Positions 44,484 through 56,480 of a DNA stretch of 64,000 nt are shown here, piece after piece. A program made the translations under genes and the position numbers. Under the pieces are notes generated by a model. The model saw nothing but the letters and a program-made list of their open reading frames with translations, was not told the DNA's origin and made no database searches. The stretch's first letter is position 1. Every line of letters begins with the position of its first letter. The stretch is from Isoetes taiwanensis (lineage: Eukaryota; Streptophyta; Lycopodiopsida; Isoetales; Isoetaceae), in the NCBI GenBank assembly GCA_021234155.1, contig JAJEKV010000083.1, positions 2,630,241 to 2,694,240 on the forward strand. The letters run 5' to 3'.

Positions 44484-45775
44484 TATGGCCACATTAACCC
44501 ATCATGGCCACATTAACCCATGGCCACATTAACCCATGACCCTATGACCCTATGACCACATTAACCCTATGGCCACATTAACCCTAGGGCCACATTAACC
44601 CATGACCCTATGACCCTATGGCCACATTAACCCCACGAGCCTGTGGCCACATTAACCCTATGGCCACATTAACCCAAGGCTACATTAACCCATGGCCACA
44701 TTAGCCTATGCCCACATAAACCCATGGCCACATTAACCCATGGCTACATTAACCATGGCCACATAAACCATGGCCACATTAACAAAATGTCCACATTAAC
44801 CCATTGGCCACATTAACCAAAATGGGTTAATGTGCCCACATTAACCCTTTGGCCACATTAACCCTATGGCCACATTAACCCAAGGCTACATTAACCCATG
44901 GCCACATCAACCCATTGTCCACAGCAACCCATTGGCCACATTAAGCAAAATGGGTTAATCTGGCCACATTAACCCTTTGGCCACATTAACCCTATGACCA
45001 CATTAACCCTATGGCTACATTAACCCAAGGCTACATTAACCTATGGCCCACATAAACCCATGGCCACATGGCCACATTAACCCATGGCTACATTAACCAT
45101 GGCCACATAAACCCATGGCCACATTAACCCATGACCCTATGACCCTATGGCCACATTAACCCTAGGACCACATTAACCCATGACCCTATGACCCTATGGC
45201 CACATTAACCCCACGAGCCTTTGGCCACATTAACCCTATGACCACATTAACCCTATGGCCACATTAACCTAAGGCTACATTAACCCTAAGGCTACATTAA
45301 CCCATGGCCACATTAACCCTAAGGCTACATTAACCCTAAGGCTACATTAACCCATGGCCACATTAGCCATGGCCACATAAACCATGGCCACATTAACCCA
45401 TGGCTACATTAACCATGGCCACATAAACCTATGGCCACATTAACAAAATGTCCACATTAACCCATTGTCCACATTAACCCATTGGCTACATTAACCATGG
45501 CCACATTAAGCGATAATGGTTAATGTGGCCACTATAAACCATGGCTACATTAACCATGGCCACATTAAACCATTTTTGGTTAATGTGACCCATGGCCACA
45601 TTAACCCTAAGTGTTAGTGGCTTTTCCTTTAAAGTGTGAACGATCTAAAGTGTTACCATGGTATAAAGTGTGGTATTCAATGGTTGGCACATGACCACAC
45701 TAACCTATTGCCACATTAATCTATGGCCACATTAACCCATGGCCACATTAACCCATTTTGGTTAATGTGGCCACT
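44484..45775. repeat. GGCCACATTAACCC minisatellite, main array
   Basis: About 1.3 kb with some sixty units of ggccacattaaccc(ta/at), period near 20 bases, mixed with ccctatgaccctatg and aaggctacattaa variants. A few inverted partners (ggttaatgtggcc) create hairpins, for example at 44810-44835, 45500-45540 and 45735-45775. Higher-order repetition is visible: the block around 44540-44700 recurs near 45130-45260. Confidence 0.96.
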
Positions 45776-45833
45776 GTAGAGTTCAATAGTATAATATAAT
45801 ATATTTCAAAGGTAATACAAGGCTAATGGTAAT

Positions 45834-46483
45834 TCAATCTGAAACAACTTCAATCTGAAACAACTTCAATCCTGCATGGCCTCTGCACGGGCGGCTCTCG
45901 GCCGGTAACCGGGCGCGATATGGACTCCCCACCACAACATGTGGTGAGGACTTCATAAAGACTTGCATCAAACCCTGCGCACACATCTTGATGAGGCGGC
46001 TTCTTCTCCAACTTGCGTGTCTCATGCACGGTTTAACAAAGCGGGGCTTGAGTGTTGCCACGCCACGGGGAAGTTCAAAGCCAGCAATTTCTTCAATGCC
46101 TTGGCTTGGATAATGCGCATTTTCAACTCAGCTATCATTGCTCCGTTTGTCGGCCTATCATTGTCATCTATGTAATGCCGGGGCTGGTTCAAGTTGATCT
46201 CACCTTTCTCCACTCTCTCTGTATAAATAAAACGTGTAGCTACAATCAAATCACAACCACAAATAAACAATTCATGTGAAGGAAAAAGCGGATGCTCACT
46301 TGTAAATGTGTGGATCTTTGTTATCCTCGGCAAGAATTGTTCCAACGTCCTCTGAAGCCAATTCAAGTGAACCCGCGACATCTTCAATAGTGTGAACATT
46401 GGGGACTTTGCACTTTCGACAAGTTGTTGCACGGTCCTCACCATCTTTCTTGATTCCTTGATCTCAACTGAATTGAAACCCAA
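45834..46483 (-). CDS. Unidentified gene fragment between satellite arrays
   Basis: Minus-strand coding texture in two segments. Between about 46470 and 46297 the most natural frame holds TTCRKCKVPNVHTIEDV, a C-x2-C, and then LELASEDVGTILAEDNKDPH; a GTGAG donor follows. After TTATACAG near 46217 the frame reads ERVEKGEINLNQPRHYIDDN, then AELKMRIIQAKALKKLLAL, so one intron of about 80 bases is likely. A further segment to 45834 is readable with a frameshift. I do not recognise the family. It lies between GGCCACATTAACC arrays, as the MULE gene does, so it may be transposon cargo. Confidence 0.4.
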
Positions 46484-48238
46484 TGAATTGCCTTAAACCC
46501 TAACCCCGACATCCCATATATACCCTAAACCCATGGCCGTTGTAGTGGCCGTTGTGGTGGACATTTTGAAAATCTATGGCCACATTAACCCCCATCGATC
46601 GATGGCCACATTAACCATGGGTGACCATGTGACATTACACGAAATGGAAGTGAAATAAAATCGTGTAATTAACCCCGTGTGGCAGCGTCGTGGCGGGCGT
46701 TGAAGTTGAAGGGACGGCGATGATATGGCTGCGGGGACGAAATGATTGGTTCAAGGGACTTACTGCGAATGCGGTTGGCGGGTTCGCGATTAATGCGGAT
46801 TTGGCATGGCATGGCAAGTAGCATGGGATATCCCGCATGGCTGCTCTCGCATGGCATCCTCCTGCCGCATGAATGGGGCAATGCGGCGAGAACCCATGGC
46901 CATCAATCGGATGGATGGCGAGCATGGCAATGTAGTGGTTGATAGCGGAAATCTGGCCACATTAACGGATCCAGCTTGAGATATCACGGACTTAGACACC
47001 GAGAATCTAACCATGTAAGCCCACATCCTCCACATAGAGTATGCGTTTTTCGATTATCTCGCTTGGTAATTCTATTCGAGCTTTCTGACGTACCATTGAT
47101 CTGAGTAGCATTTTTTCAACACAGAAGCTCCATCTTTCCCACCTGCCACTGATTTAGATTTAGGGTTGGATTCTTAAGTTGCCCGCCTTTTTATCCTTTT
47201 CCTTCTTTGCGTTTGGAGGTAAGGTTCTTTCAGAGGTTTTTTCTTACAAGGCAGATCGCTGGATATATTTAGAGTAGATTGGCTTTGAATGGAGTTTGGT
47301 ATTTTTCAGGGAATTGCTTGAATCAGAGAAAAACATTGATCTTCTTAGTTTACATTTGGCTTGTTTATACTTGGGTAGATCTCTATTATTAATTTTATAT
47401 ACTGGATATGGACAGATCGCATAACCATTGAAGATGCAGAAGATGCTGCTCCATTAAACAATGCAGTCAAGTATGTTCATATGAATCTAGAACATATCTG
47501 ATCTGCAGGAGCCATCGCCACAAGCTCTGCAACCGTAGGTAAGCATATGTCTAGGGAAAATAAAACCTGCATTGGTATGGTTTTATTTCTTTCTAGCTTT
47601 AACCTAAACTTGTTCGCATCAATGCTCACCATTGTTCTTCGCCTTTGCCGAAGTTCCTTCTGATGGATTTTTTCTTCAAAGCTTTATTTACCACTTCCAA
47701 TTGTTCTTGCAAATGAGCTTTTTTTTTCTCACTTCTTGAATTGACTCTTGCAATGGTGCTTCCAGCTGCGTCACATCTAATTGTTTTAATCTTCATCTTG
47801 CGCATTGTTTGTTGGCGTCTTTTGCTTTTTGTAGATCTGACTTTATATACCAGACCTAGTCCACTAAAGATAGCAGGAAAAATAGACAATGCAACGAAAA
47901 AATCAAAATTCTCCATCAGTCTTAGTTGGGAGATGCAAAACCATTGAGGGAAATATGGTAACCGTCTAGGGTGTTTGTGTCATTAACACTAAGCACAACC
48001 AATAATTGATTTCTTTCTATGGAATTGGTTGCATGCACATAAGTAAGGAACATTAAATTCGTATAATTAATCCAGTAAGCATCACTTGCTTGGACTATAG
48101 TTGGATCTTACACGCAATTGATTTGATTTAAATGTTTTAATACTTTTCTTATGTTTATTTTCTAAAAGAACAATGTTTTTCTTTGTTTGGAAGTTAATTA
48201 TTTGTTTTTGTACTTGTTTGAGGTATTATCGTTAGGGC
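46484..48238. other. Mostly non-genic, short satellite pieces
   Basis: Isolated GGCCACATTAACC units occur at 46579-46618 and 46955-46966. A cluster of short gatggc/gcatggca repeats lies at 46790-46930. A 96-codon minus-strand frame (47626-47916) with a hydrophobic start and lysine-rich middle is the only sizeable frame and is unidentified. Confidence 0.35.
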
Positions 48239-48314
48239 AAAGGCCCCCTGGCCTGTTTTCTGCCCGGTCGCGTCGGCCCGCTTTCCCGGGCAGAAAACAG
48301 GCCAGGGGGCCTTT
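48239..48314. repeat. Perfect 29-bp inverted repeat (hairpin)
   Basis: The left arm 48239-48267 is the exact reverse complement of the right arm 48286-48314, with an 18-base GC-rich loop. The arms begin aaaggccccctggcc. It adjoins the left end of the truncated F-box duplicate and contrasts with the AT-rich flank. Confidence 0.97.
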
Positions 48315-48328
48315 CCCTTATACCAACT

Positions 48329-48931
48329 TCTTCTCTTGAGCCCCATTCCCTAATCTACCCCATTTGTGAATAGAATGGTAATCTCATGGTGGCTGGATTG
48401 CATTCCAAATCATTGTTCATCTCGCTCCTCTGCGAAGAGAAGGAGAAGGAACACTACGTTCCCAAGTCATTATCTTCTTATCCATGGACGCACATGTACT
48501 ATCATTATTCTTCATCTTCAGGGCAAGGTCTTCTATGTGTACAAACAACTCAATGGAAAGGAAAAACTATCACCCGGAAAGCAATAGTTTACTGTCTCTC
48601 CACAAATAAATGGCATACTTTAAAGAGCTCCAAAGTTGTGAGCTCCAAAGTTGTAAAGTCTGAGAGGTGCTTTGCATAAGTTGTTAAAAGCTTACTCTTG
48701 TATATTCCCGGGCTTAAGGGTGATAGACTTGGCATAAAGTCATCTAAAGGTTGAGCATGAAGCAAACTTTCCTTTGTAAAATAACAAATGTTCACAAACA
48801 TATATGTTGATTAAGGAAGTTGTTCAATTGCATTGAATTGAATTGCACTAAATTTTATTGTCCATGGAGACCAAATGGTTTATTGGATCCAATGCAACAA
48901 AGGTCACAATAAGCCCATTACTATGCGGGAA
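48329..48931 (+). pseudogene. Truncated duplicate of the F-box gene 3' end
   Basis: This segment matches 58229-58857 closely, through the last 130 or so codons of the F-box gene, its stop region and about 200 bases of 3' flank. Matching protein text includes SSSSGQGLLCVQTTQW, STNKWHTLKSS and VVSSKVV. The frame is broken (tag in place of a sense codon near 48370 and a base insertion near 48660). The N-terminal F-box is absent. The left junction lies at the hairpin and the right one at about 48931. No intron separates the copies, so segmental or transposon-mediated duplication is more likely than a processed copy. Confidence 0.9.
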
Positions 48932-51842
48932 GCCTGTATTGGGATGAAGTATAGATCCTGGTTAATGCTGGGTTCACATGGATGAACTGCGAAGCGCTGG
49001 CTTAAAACCTGCTGAACTTGGGCTGAGGCAAAAAAATTCAGCCGCGTTTTGGAAAATCAGCCCTTGCAAGATCCAACTTGCGTAGCTGATCTGATTTGAT
49101 TTTTTAATCGTCTCGACTCATGAGAACTTCGGAGGAGGGCCTAAACTTCTCCATGTGAACCACCCATAAAGTAGCGACCCATGATTACCTCGAAATGAAA
49201 GTCGATACAAAGCTTCAACCTACACATTCAAATTTTGAAATGTGGAAGGGAAGCTTGTATGGCCATAGCCTCTAAATGAAAATAAGCGCCAAAGAATGGG
49301 TGTGACACGCACACTTGGTATCGACAAACCAAGAACAAGTCATGAGTTCCGGTATGCTATAATGCAAGTGGCTTTTAGAAGCGCCACATGTTGCATCAGC
49401 CTCTCGACAACCAGCAATTAAATACATATGAAGCCATGAATCTTAATCCCTTACTCACGGGGGAGAATATTCCAAGTAAATCTGTAATGATGAGATTTTT
49501 GGTATCCTAGGTGGCATGGAAAAAAGGGGCGGAAATATGGCGTGGAATGGCTGATGGGAGGCCATTTTTAGACCCCAAATCCCCTAATGGGGGTCTGCCA
49601 TCGGGTCGTCCGCCCACCTTTGGCGACACATCCAGGGCCGTCAGGTGGTGTTCCCGCCTCTGGTATCACCAACACGATCCGCCCTCAGGAATCACCAATG
49701 CGATCACGCCCTCCGGGATCCCCATGCGCGTGGCCGATAACCTTGGCGCCCGATATCAGCCGCCAAAGGATGCACTCATATATAAAGGGGGATATGCCAT
49801 GCATGCATGGGGTTACGAAAACTCCCACTGTATACAACTATTTCTTGAAAAACCCCTCCCATCGACCTTGTCTCTTTGCAATAATAGCAACCCCCCACGT
49901 ATTTATACTTGTCTTCTCGCATAATGTAAGCACCCCCACCATATTTATCGTCCCTTGTGCTTTTTGTAATTTAAGCACCCCCTACCATACTTTCATGTCT
50001 CTTATGCCCATAATATATTCAATGCCAACTCTCTAATGGAGGGATGCTAGAACAAATTTATCGCTTAGTATATTTAAAAGATTATTATTGCAATGTATTA
50101 TATAGGTCCTCCATGCGAAGCTCCTGCAAACAATGCAAACAATAGAATTTGATATAATTGTATTCTTGATTGAATACGCCATGTGGTATGTGGTAATCTA
50201 TCGTCCTCGACATGTGAATGCTTGATCATGGTAAATAGTGTTTCTTAATTGCTTGCCTTGCCGTCCTTTGCATACATGCAATAGCTTTACTTAGTACACA
50301 CGACTTATTCAAATATTGTCTCATTGCTAGAGGCGGCTGGAAAACCTTTCAAATGCCTTGATTTATCGAGATGAGATACTTTGTTAGCTTCTAAAATTGT
50401 AGTATCATTCCTAGATTCCACTTGTAGATTAAGTGGCGGTTGTAGTTGCAAATTAATCTAGAAATCTCCATCACCAATGTTTCAATGTTTAACTTATTAA
50501 TTCAAAGGCTCGTTAGGATTAATGGTAGTCTAGATCAAATTACCAACGACTACCTAGACAAATTTTCAACCAAAGGCAATGGTCTTAAAATAAAATTGCA
50601 AACTCACGAATGACCATTGGACTAACTCTAGCGATTTACCGATTGATTCACTGTAGCAACCCTTGTAGCAACCGAAACACTATATATCATTTCAACCGAA
50701 CCCTTGTAGCAACCGAAACACTATATATCATTTCAACCGAAACACTATATATTGATTCACTAGCAGCAGAATGGAGATCCATCTATTCTAGTTGCGGGGA
50801 TAAGAATCGTTGCACCAAACCCAAGTTCTCAAAAATTGTCTCCATTATATGCACAGTTACACTTTCAACAAAGCATATGTTATCTGTTTCTACCTGTTTA
50901 GCCAACCTGTTTAGCAGCTTTATGTGCTCTAGCACCAAATGTAGCGCAACCTGCTATAGCTGCAATTACACGACTTTGGAAAGGAACTATGGAAATAAAA
51001 ATAGATAAAGTTCTATATTACACAAAATTATAGCTAGATCACGCGGTTATGCAATATAGATCTCATAACTTGTTTCAAAAAGATCCTCAACCAAAGAGTC
51101 AATAGTAGCAGGCCTCACAAAAAGTTTGTTTGACTCGGTGAGTCTCCATCATTAGTTTCAGCAAACTCCATCATCCAACTTGGATGTTGATTCTACAATA
51201 TGACAATACCAGCAAACATTAAAAAAACATTAATGGAAAGACATGTGGGTGCTGGAGAAATAGTATGTTAGATGTAGTTTTTAAGTCCAAACTCGAATGA
51301 ATGAGCCACAAAAGCCGGACCGCAAAAAGTAGATGAATATAAACTACTGTACAACGATTGAGACTGTTGTCTCTCAAACCCCAAGACCAGGTTATGCCAT
51401 ACTTATGGCAAAATACAGCAATGAAGACCATAGAAAGCATCTGCCAAATTCTTAACAATCAATTCACATTCTAAAAACTTAACAATCACTTCATTCCAAC
51501 TATATGTTCACAATTCTGCAATTGTGGTCTAAAATTAGGAGTCTAAATGACCATACGTTATCCAGTACATGATTCATTTGAGTCCCAATTTGTTCTAACA
51601 TTTTAGAATAACCTAATCAGCTTCTCTATATAAGCATGATTCCTAACAGGAGAATACCAGCTAAATCTAGGAATTGCCGGCATGGCTGAGATGAAGAATG
51701 CTACCCATACCAAATACTCTGTCTATACTTGTGGCAGACCAACTCGAGGTGTGTGCATTCTGCATATGAATTAATATGATGCAAATTATATTTGAAAAAC
51801 ATTGTTTATCTTCCATGTTAACCAATCTTATTCCTCTTGCAG
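48932..51842. other. Non-genic stretch
   Basis: 49510-49760 holds GC-rich text (cctcaggaatcaccaatgcg, cgatatcag) related to the clusters at 53.2-53.7 and 55.6-56.5 kb. 50658-50755 is a direct duplication of a 40-base segment (cccttgtagcaaccgaaaca and following). Otherwise AT-rich with no recognised gene. Confidence 0.4.
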
Positions 51843-52064
51843 ATCTTGACAAACGGAAAGTATAAAAGCATTGAGCATAGAGCCCTGAGTATAGCAGAGA
51901 CTCGAATTTCCATAGCTGCGTTTGTGAATCCTGCGCAGGACTTCGAAGTAAAACCTCTAGCTGATCTACCTAAATACAAAAGCGTTATTTTTGGGAAGTA
52001 TCTCAAGAAGTATACATCAAGGGACCTTCAGCAGGGAAAATACCTACATTCTTACATCATATAG
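51843..52064 (+). pseudogene. Orphan last exon of a 2-oxoglutarate/Fe(II) dioxygenase
   Basis: An acceptor (pyrimidine-rich then CTTGCAG) at 51836-51842 precedes ILTNGKYKSIEHRAL, TRISIAAFVNP and VIFGKYLKKYTSRDL, then a stop at 52062-52064. This is the C-terminal exon of the plant DOXC-type dioxygenases (for example flavanone hydroxylase and DMR6-like enzymes). It keeps the third iron ligand (His of EHR) and the 2-oxoglutarate-binding R-x-S (RIS). The loop between them is one residue shorter than usual. I see no upstream exon with the H-x-D motif within the preceding 3 kb, so this is either a fragment or an exon after a very long intron. These enzymes hydroxylate or desaturate small molecules in specialised and hormone metabolism. 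Confidence 0.75.
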
Positions 52065-53219
52065 ATTGTATCTAGTTCTTCATAGTTGTAAGTAGATGGT
52101 CTCTAATTCTTCTAGTTCTTCACATATTGTTCACATAGATATTGCAGAAACTATCTATAATACATCACATTATCTGCATCTTTCTGTTCCCTACTTGTAT
52201 GTAATGCATCACATAATTTTACTCTCAGAACCAAATATTAAAGGTGTTTAAGATGAGAAACATACTGTACAAGAGATTTGAACGTGATTACCTATGCACC
52301 ATAAATCCCAAACGGAATAAGGTCCACTCGATTCATCCTTAACATATGGAATCAGTCCATATGTCAACCAGGAGCAGGACTTCTTAATATCCCAATCAAG
52401 AGCAGGGCCGCTTAACAGGTTTAAGGTTCAATTCAGATCTATTTTTGCAGATTCTAAGACCTGCTCCCTACATATATAGACATTTAGCTCTGAGTTTCCA
52501 TTACTATTGGATCTATATTTGACCAGTCATAAATGGTTTGCGTCATTTGGAAATAGCAAGGGAAATAGATCATCGGCACAACCAAGGTAACATCATGTCT
52601 TGTTGATTAGGATTTGGTTTAAAAAAGACGCAATGTGCAAGATAGTCTTGCAGTTTGGCCTTTATGCTAGTACAGACAAGTGCATTTCAAAATCGAAATA
52701 GCAAAGCCTAGCAAATCGAAATCACCCGATAAGAACCTGATTTGGTACCTTGATCTCATCATCGAGAACCAGGTGTGCGATGTGTTTAACATATGTTATA
52801 CGAAATCGAATTTGTGCACTTATTGGTCTAACCGGTGACAATAATCTTGATTCTTATTGGCCCCGTAGCGGGAAAAATCAATGCTCATAATAGTAGTAGC
52901 AGGAGAATGAACAACTATAAATGCATATATAAGACGTACCTTGGAGCAAGAAGGTACAGCAATGACCCTGATATGAGATCTTTGTTTCGGTGAAAAATGG
53001 ATAATAAAACTTAAACCCAAAATCATTTGAAGCTCCAAAACTAAAAGGAAAATCTTATGGCGTGGGCGACTTCAAGAAGGAGGCCTACGGTATATGGTCG
53101 AAGCTTCGGCGGTGGCCACCTCCCCTTCACGTAAGTCTCACGAATTTTTTAAAAACTTCATTATTTTCAGCGGCGATATATCGTCGTAAAAACATTAAAA
53201 CCCCTCGGCGTGCCGTTGC
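52065..53219. other. Downstream flank of the dioxygenase exon
   Basis: No gene recognised. ATG at 53062 begins MGDFKKEAYGIWSKLRRW and reaches a GTAAGT after about 25 codons, which could be a first exon or chance. Confidence 0.25.
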
Positions 53220-53705
53220 GGATGAGTTATCGTCCATACATGTGAACCCCCTTGATCGGCCGTGGGTGTGATCCCCTCCTCCGGGATCGCCATCGCGTGG
53301 CCGATATCGGCTACCCGATATATGCCACGTTATCCCGGCCTCCGGGATCACCACCATGGCCGACATCGGCCGACATCGGGGACGGGGAAAATCGCCCTCA
53401 GGGATCCCGGATAGGAATCGGCGATACTTAGCGCGCGATATCGGCCGTGGTGAATCCCTCCCTCGGGATCACCGATACCCCGATCGTGATTACTTCCTCG
53501 GGATCACCCACATAGGGCGATATCGGCGATCCGATATCGCAGCGTTATCCAGCCTCGGGATCCTGCCGTGGGGCGATATCGGCGATCCGATATCGGCGGC
53601 GTTATCCCGCCTCGGGATCACCAGAGTGGGCGTGGGACCATCGCCCTACAGGGTTCGATATCTAGTGTGATTCCCTCCTCGGGATCACCCCTTTGCCAGT
53701 GATGC
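53220..53705. repeat. GC-rich CCGATATCGG / CGGGATCACC repeat cluster, left
   Basis: Irregular units of 50-60 bases with cctcgggatcacc, gggcgatatcggcgatccg and atatcggcggcgttatccc. Many copies of the palindromic core CCGATATCGG or GGCGATATCG are present. The cluster at 55560-56480 carries the same units in reverse orientation. Confidence 0.85.
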
Positions 53706-55559
53706 CAAGGGGGATCCGGAATTAGCTTCAAACTGCTCGTAGGCACCACCAGGGCTGGTTTTGTGCGGGGTGGAGGAAGACATGATGGCGGCGCTTTTGG
53801 TGAGGAATTGAGTGTGCAAGAACCACTTAAAGCTCAATTTAGCTTAACATGCAAGAAATAAAACAAAGACAACACACATACGATAAATAGGCTCCTAAGC
53901 GGTCGGCATCGATCTGAGAATCTTCAATACAGGGGCACACGGAATAGTCGAGAATTTTCGTGCCTCGCCTCACGAGATGTGGAATTCAACATCGGATGAT
54001 TTGCTGCCCACCTTGTTGGAGGACTTTGAACCACAATTGGATAATCTAGAGAAAATTTAAAGCTGCCAAAGCTCCTTTCTAATCCCTCGTCATATAATTT
54101 TAGAGATTCAAAGAAGTGGGGGTCCGGCATATACAAATACCACATTTTTATCTTGCTTTCGGGGTCGGGGAGCCAATTCATCTGCATTTTTCAAGCTCCT
54201 CCTCGATTCTTCATGCACAATCTGGTTTGGAGCCATCGGATCTGCATCCCTCAGGGGCTGTACAAAAGTCCGCTTCCTTGGGGTACCCTACTTGGACTTG
54301 GGCTATTCAATTTGGGGTTTTGGGAGGAGGTGAATTCAATTCAAAGCGTATTAGCGACTTCTAACTCCGCACTCACATCGTCTCAGATCAAGAAGTCTTT
54401 GTTCATAGCTCAAATCACCAAACAAATCCTTATCATCAAATTGCCATGCACTGCTCCTAATCCTTTCTTTGATTTCCCTTATCCGGCTCTACCGCATTTC
54501 AAGTTATGCGCCTCCTTTCTCACTTTTTGCAAGTTTATAAACTTCGGCTCGGGCCGGCGATTTACTCATCATCGCCATCGCTCTGCTGCTCTTGCCCTCT
54601 GAAGTTTTCGTCTCAGTTGTGGCTAAATTTGAAGTCGGGATCAAAGAGATCTCTCCACACTTATCCCATAATCTCTAACCCTCACCTCGGCCTTGTTCTT
54701 GAATTCGACCCCTCGGGAGTCATCGGAAGCTTTGTAATTTTGCCATAATTGATGCACCATGAACCTATGATTCTCGGTTCCATCTTCCTGGCTTTAGGAT
54801 TTCTTTGCGATCACCAGGCACAAGCGCCATTTTCGTGACTGATCATACGTAGTCCTTGGTTCCACCGCTTGGATTGGCGTTAAAACATTCAATATTACTT
54901 TTGAACCTCATCCCCTCATCGCATTTTTGAGCATTCTTTGGAACATCGCATTTCCATTTCCTTCCCATTGGCCATCGGTGAAGCCTCGGACTGGCGGCGG
55001 GGTAATCTTACGTGGTGAAGCTCCTTTAGCTCTTGCTTACGCCCTTAGTCTCTTTTGTTGGGGATTGAACCTCTTGGTGGATTCAATCGGCAATATCTTT
55101 GAGGCTGATTGGGCAATTGCCAAGCCGAGGATTTTCTTCTATTGCCCCATTCGATTTCGTTAATGGAGGTATTTAGGCTGATTTTCAGGTTAATCGACTC
55201 CTCCACCATCGTAAAAATAACATAACCGGTTAGAATAAGACTAAAATAGACTTAACAAAGCGGACTGTCGATGGCGCTTATCTTTAAATACTCGGCGGAT
55301 GCAACACCGGCGACGCGCGCCTGCGGACCGGCGACAATCGGGCCCTTTTCTTTCGGTTCGGTCGGAAGGGCAATGGTTCTTAGCGCCGCGAGTTGGACAT
55401 AGCCATCGTGGCTGTGCTCCCATCCTCAGGAATCCCCCCGCTGCGTGGCGACTTCGCAATTGGGCCCGATACGAATAGCTCTCGGTTACACCATTAGTGG
55501 ATGGCGTCACGACGACACACGGGCGTCAAGCATTAATTCAAACCAATGGCATCGATTCG
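53706..55559. other. Segment between inverted repeat clusters
   Basis: Contains a minus-strand frame of 87 codons (53924-54187, MWYLYMPDPHFFESLKLYDE inside) with good coding texture. It may extend to higher coordinates. Nothing is recognised. The segment is what a foldback-type element would carry between its arms. Confidence 0.3.
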
Positions 55560-56480
55560 ACCCCGTGGGCCGCCCCGCTTCGTCAAAGGCGGTGGTGATC
55601 GGGAGGAGGTTTTCCCGAAGGCCTCTCGGGGATCGGGAGAAATAACCTGGCGTATAACGGGCATCCGATATATCGGCCGGCGATGGCGATCGGAGGAGGG
55701 ATCGCGTGTCGAATCGGGTGATCCGGGCGTTTTCACCGAAGCATCCTACGGGGATCGGAGGAGGAATCACTCTGGGAGTGGTGTGATCCGGAGGAGGAAA
55801 TCACATCAGAATCGAACCCCTCGCATCATGGTCCCACTACCACGCGGGGGATCCCGAGGCGGGGATAACGCTACCGATATCGATCGCCGATATTGGCCCC
55901 GGTGGTGATCCCGGAGGCGGGATAACGCTACCGATATCGGGATCGCCGATATTGGCCCCACCTGATCCCGAGGTTGGATAACGCGGCCGACATCGACGCC
56001 GACATCGCCCTATGTGGGTGATCCCGAGGGAAGTAATCACGACGGGGTAATTCGGTGATCCCTGGAGGAGGGATTCACCACTGGCCGATATCCCGGGTTG
56101 CAGCGATTCCTTATCCGGATCCCTGAGGGCAAAGATCTTCCTGCCCCGGAGCGTCGGGCCGATGTCCGGCCATAGGTGATCCCCGATGTCGATAAGGTGG
56201 CGATACGGTGGCCGAGCATCGCCACGCCGATGGCTTTATCCCGAGGGGGGATCACACCCACTACCGATATCTGGCGCGAAGTATCTACCACAAAGATGGG
56301 ATCTCGAAGGGCGGGGATCGGGCGTTGGTGATTCGAGCGGGGATCGGTGTTGGTGATGTCTGGGGGCGGGGAACACCACCGGGCCCGGCCCGGATGTCAG
56401 CGTGGGGCGGGCGGCCCGATTTATCACGGGACCCTGTGCCGATGCGGTGAAAGCGGGACCGGAGGACGGTATTTTCACCT
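55560..56480. repeat. GC-rich GGTGATCCCG / CCGATATCGG repeat cluster, right (inverted)
   Basis: Units such as ggtgatcccggaggcgggat, aacgctaccgatatcg and gatcgccgatattggcc are the reverse complement of the units at 53220-53705. Unit spacing is irregular. The open frames in it are repeat-derived. Confidence 0.85.

Noticed and set aside
53356-53670. 104-codon ORF with RYRRSDIAALSSLG text
   Set aside because: Derived from the CCGATATCGG repeat cluster, with inverted counterparts at 55.6-56.5 kb.
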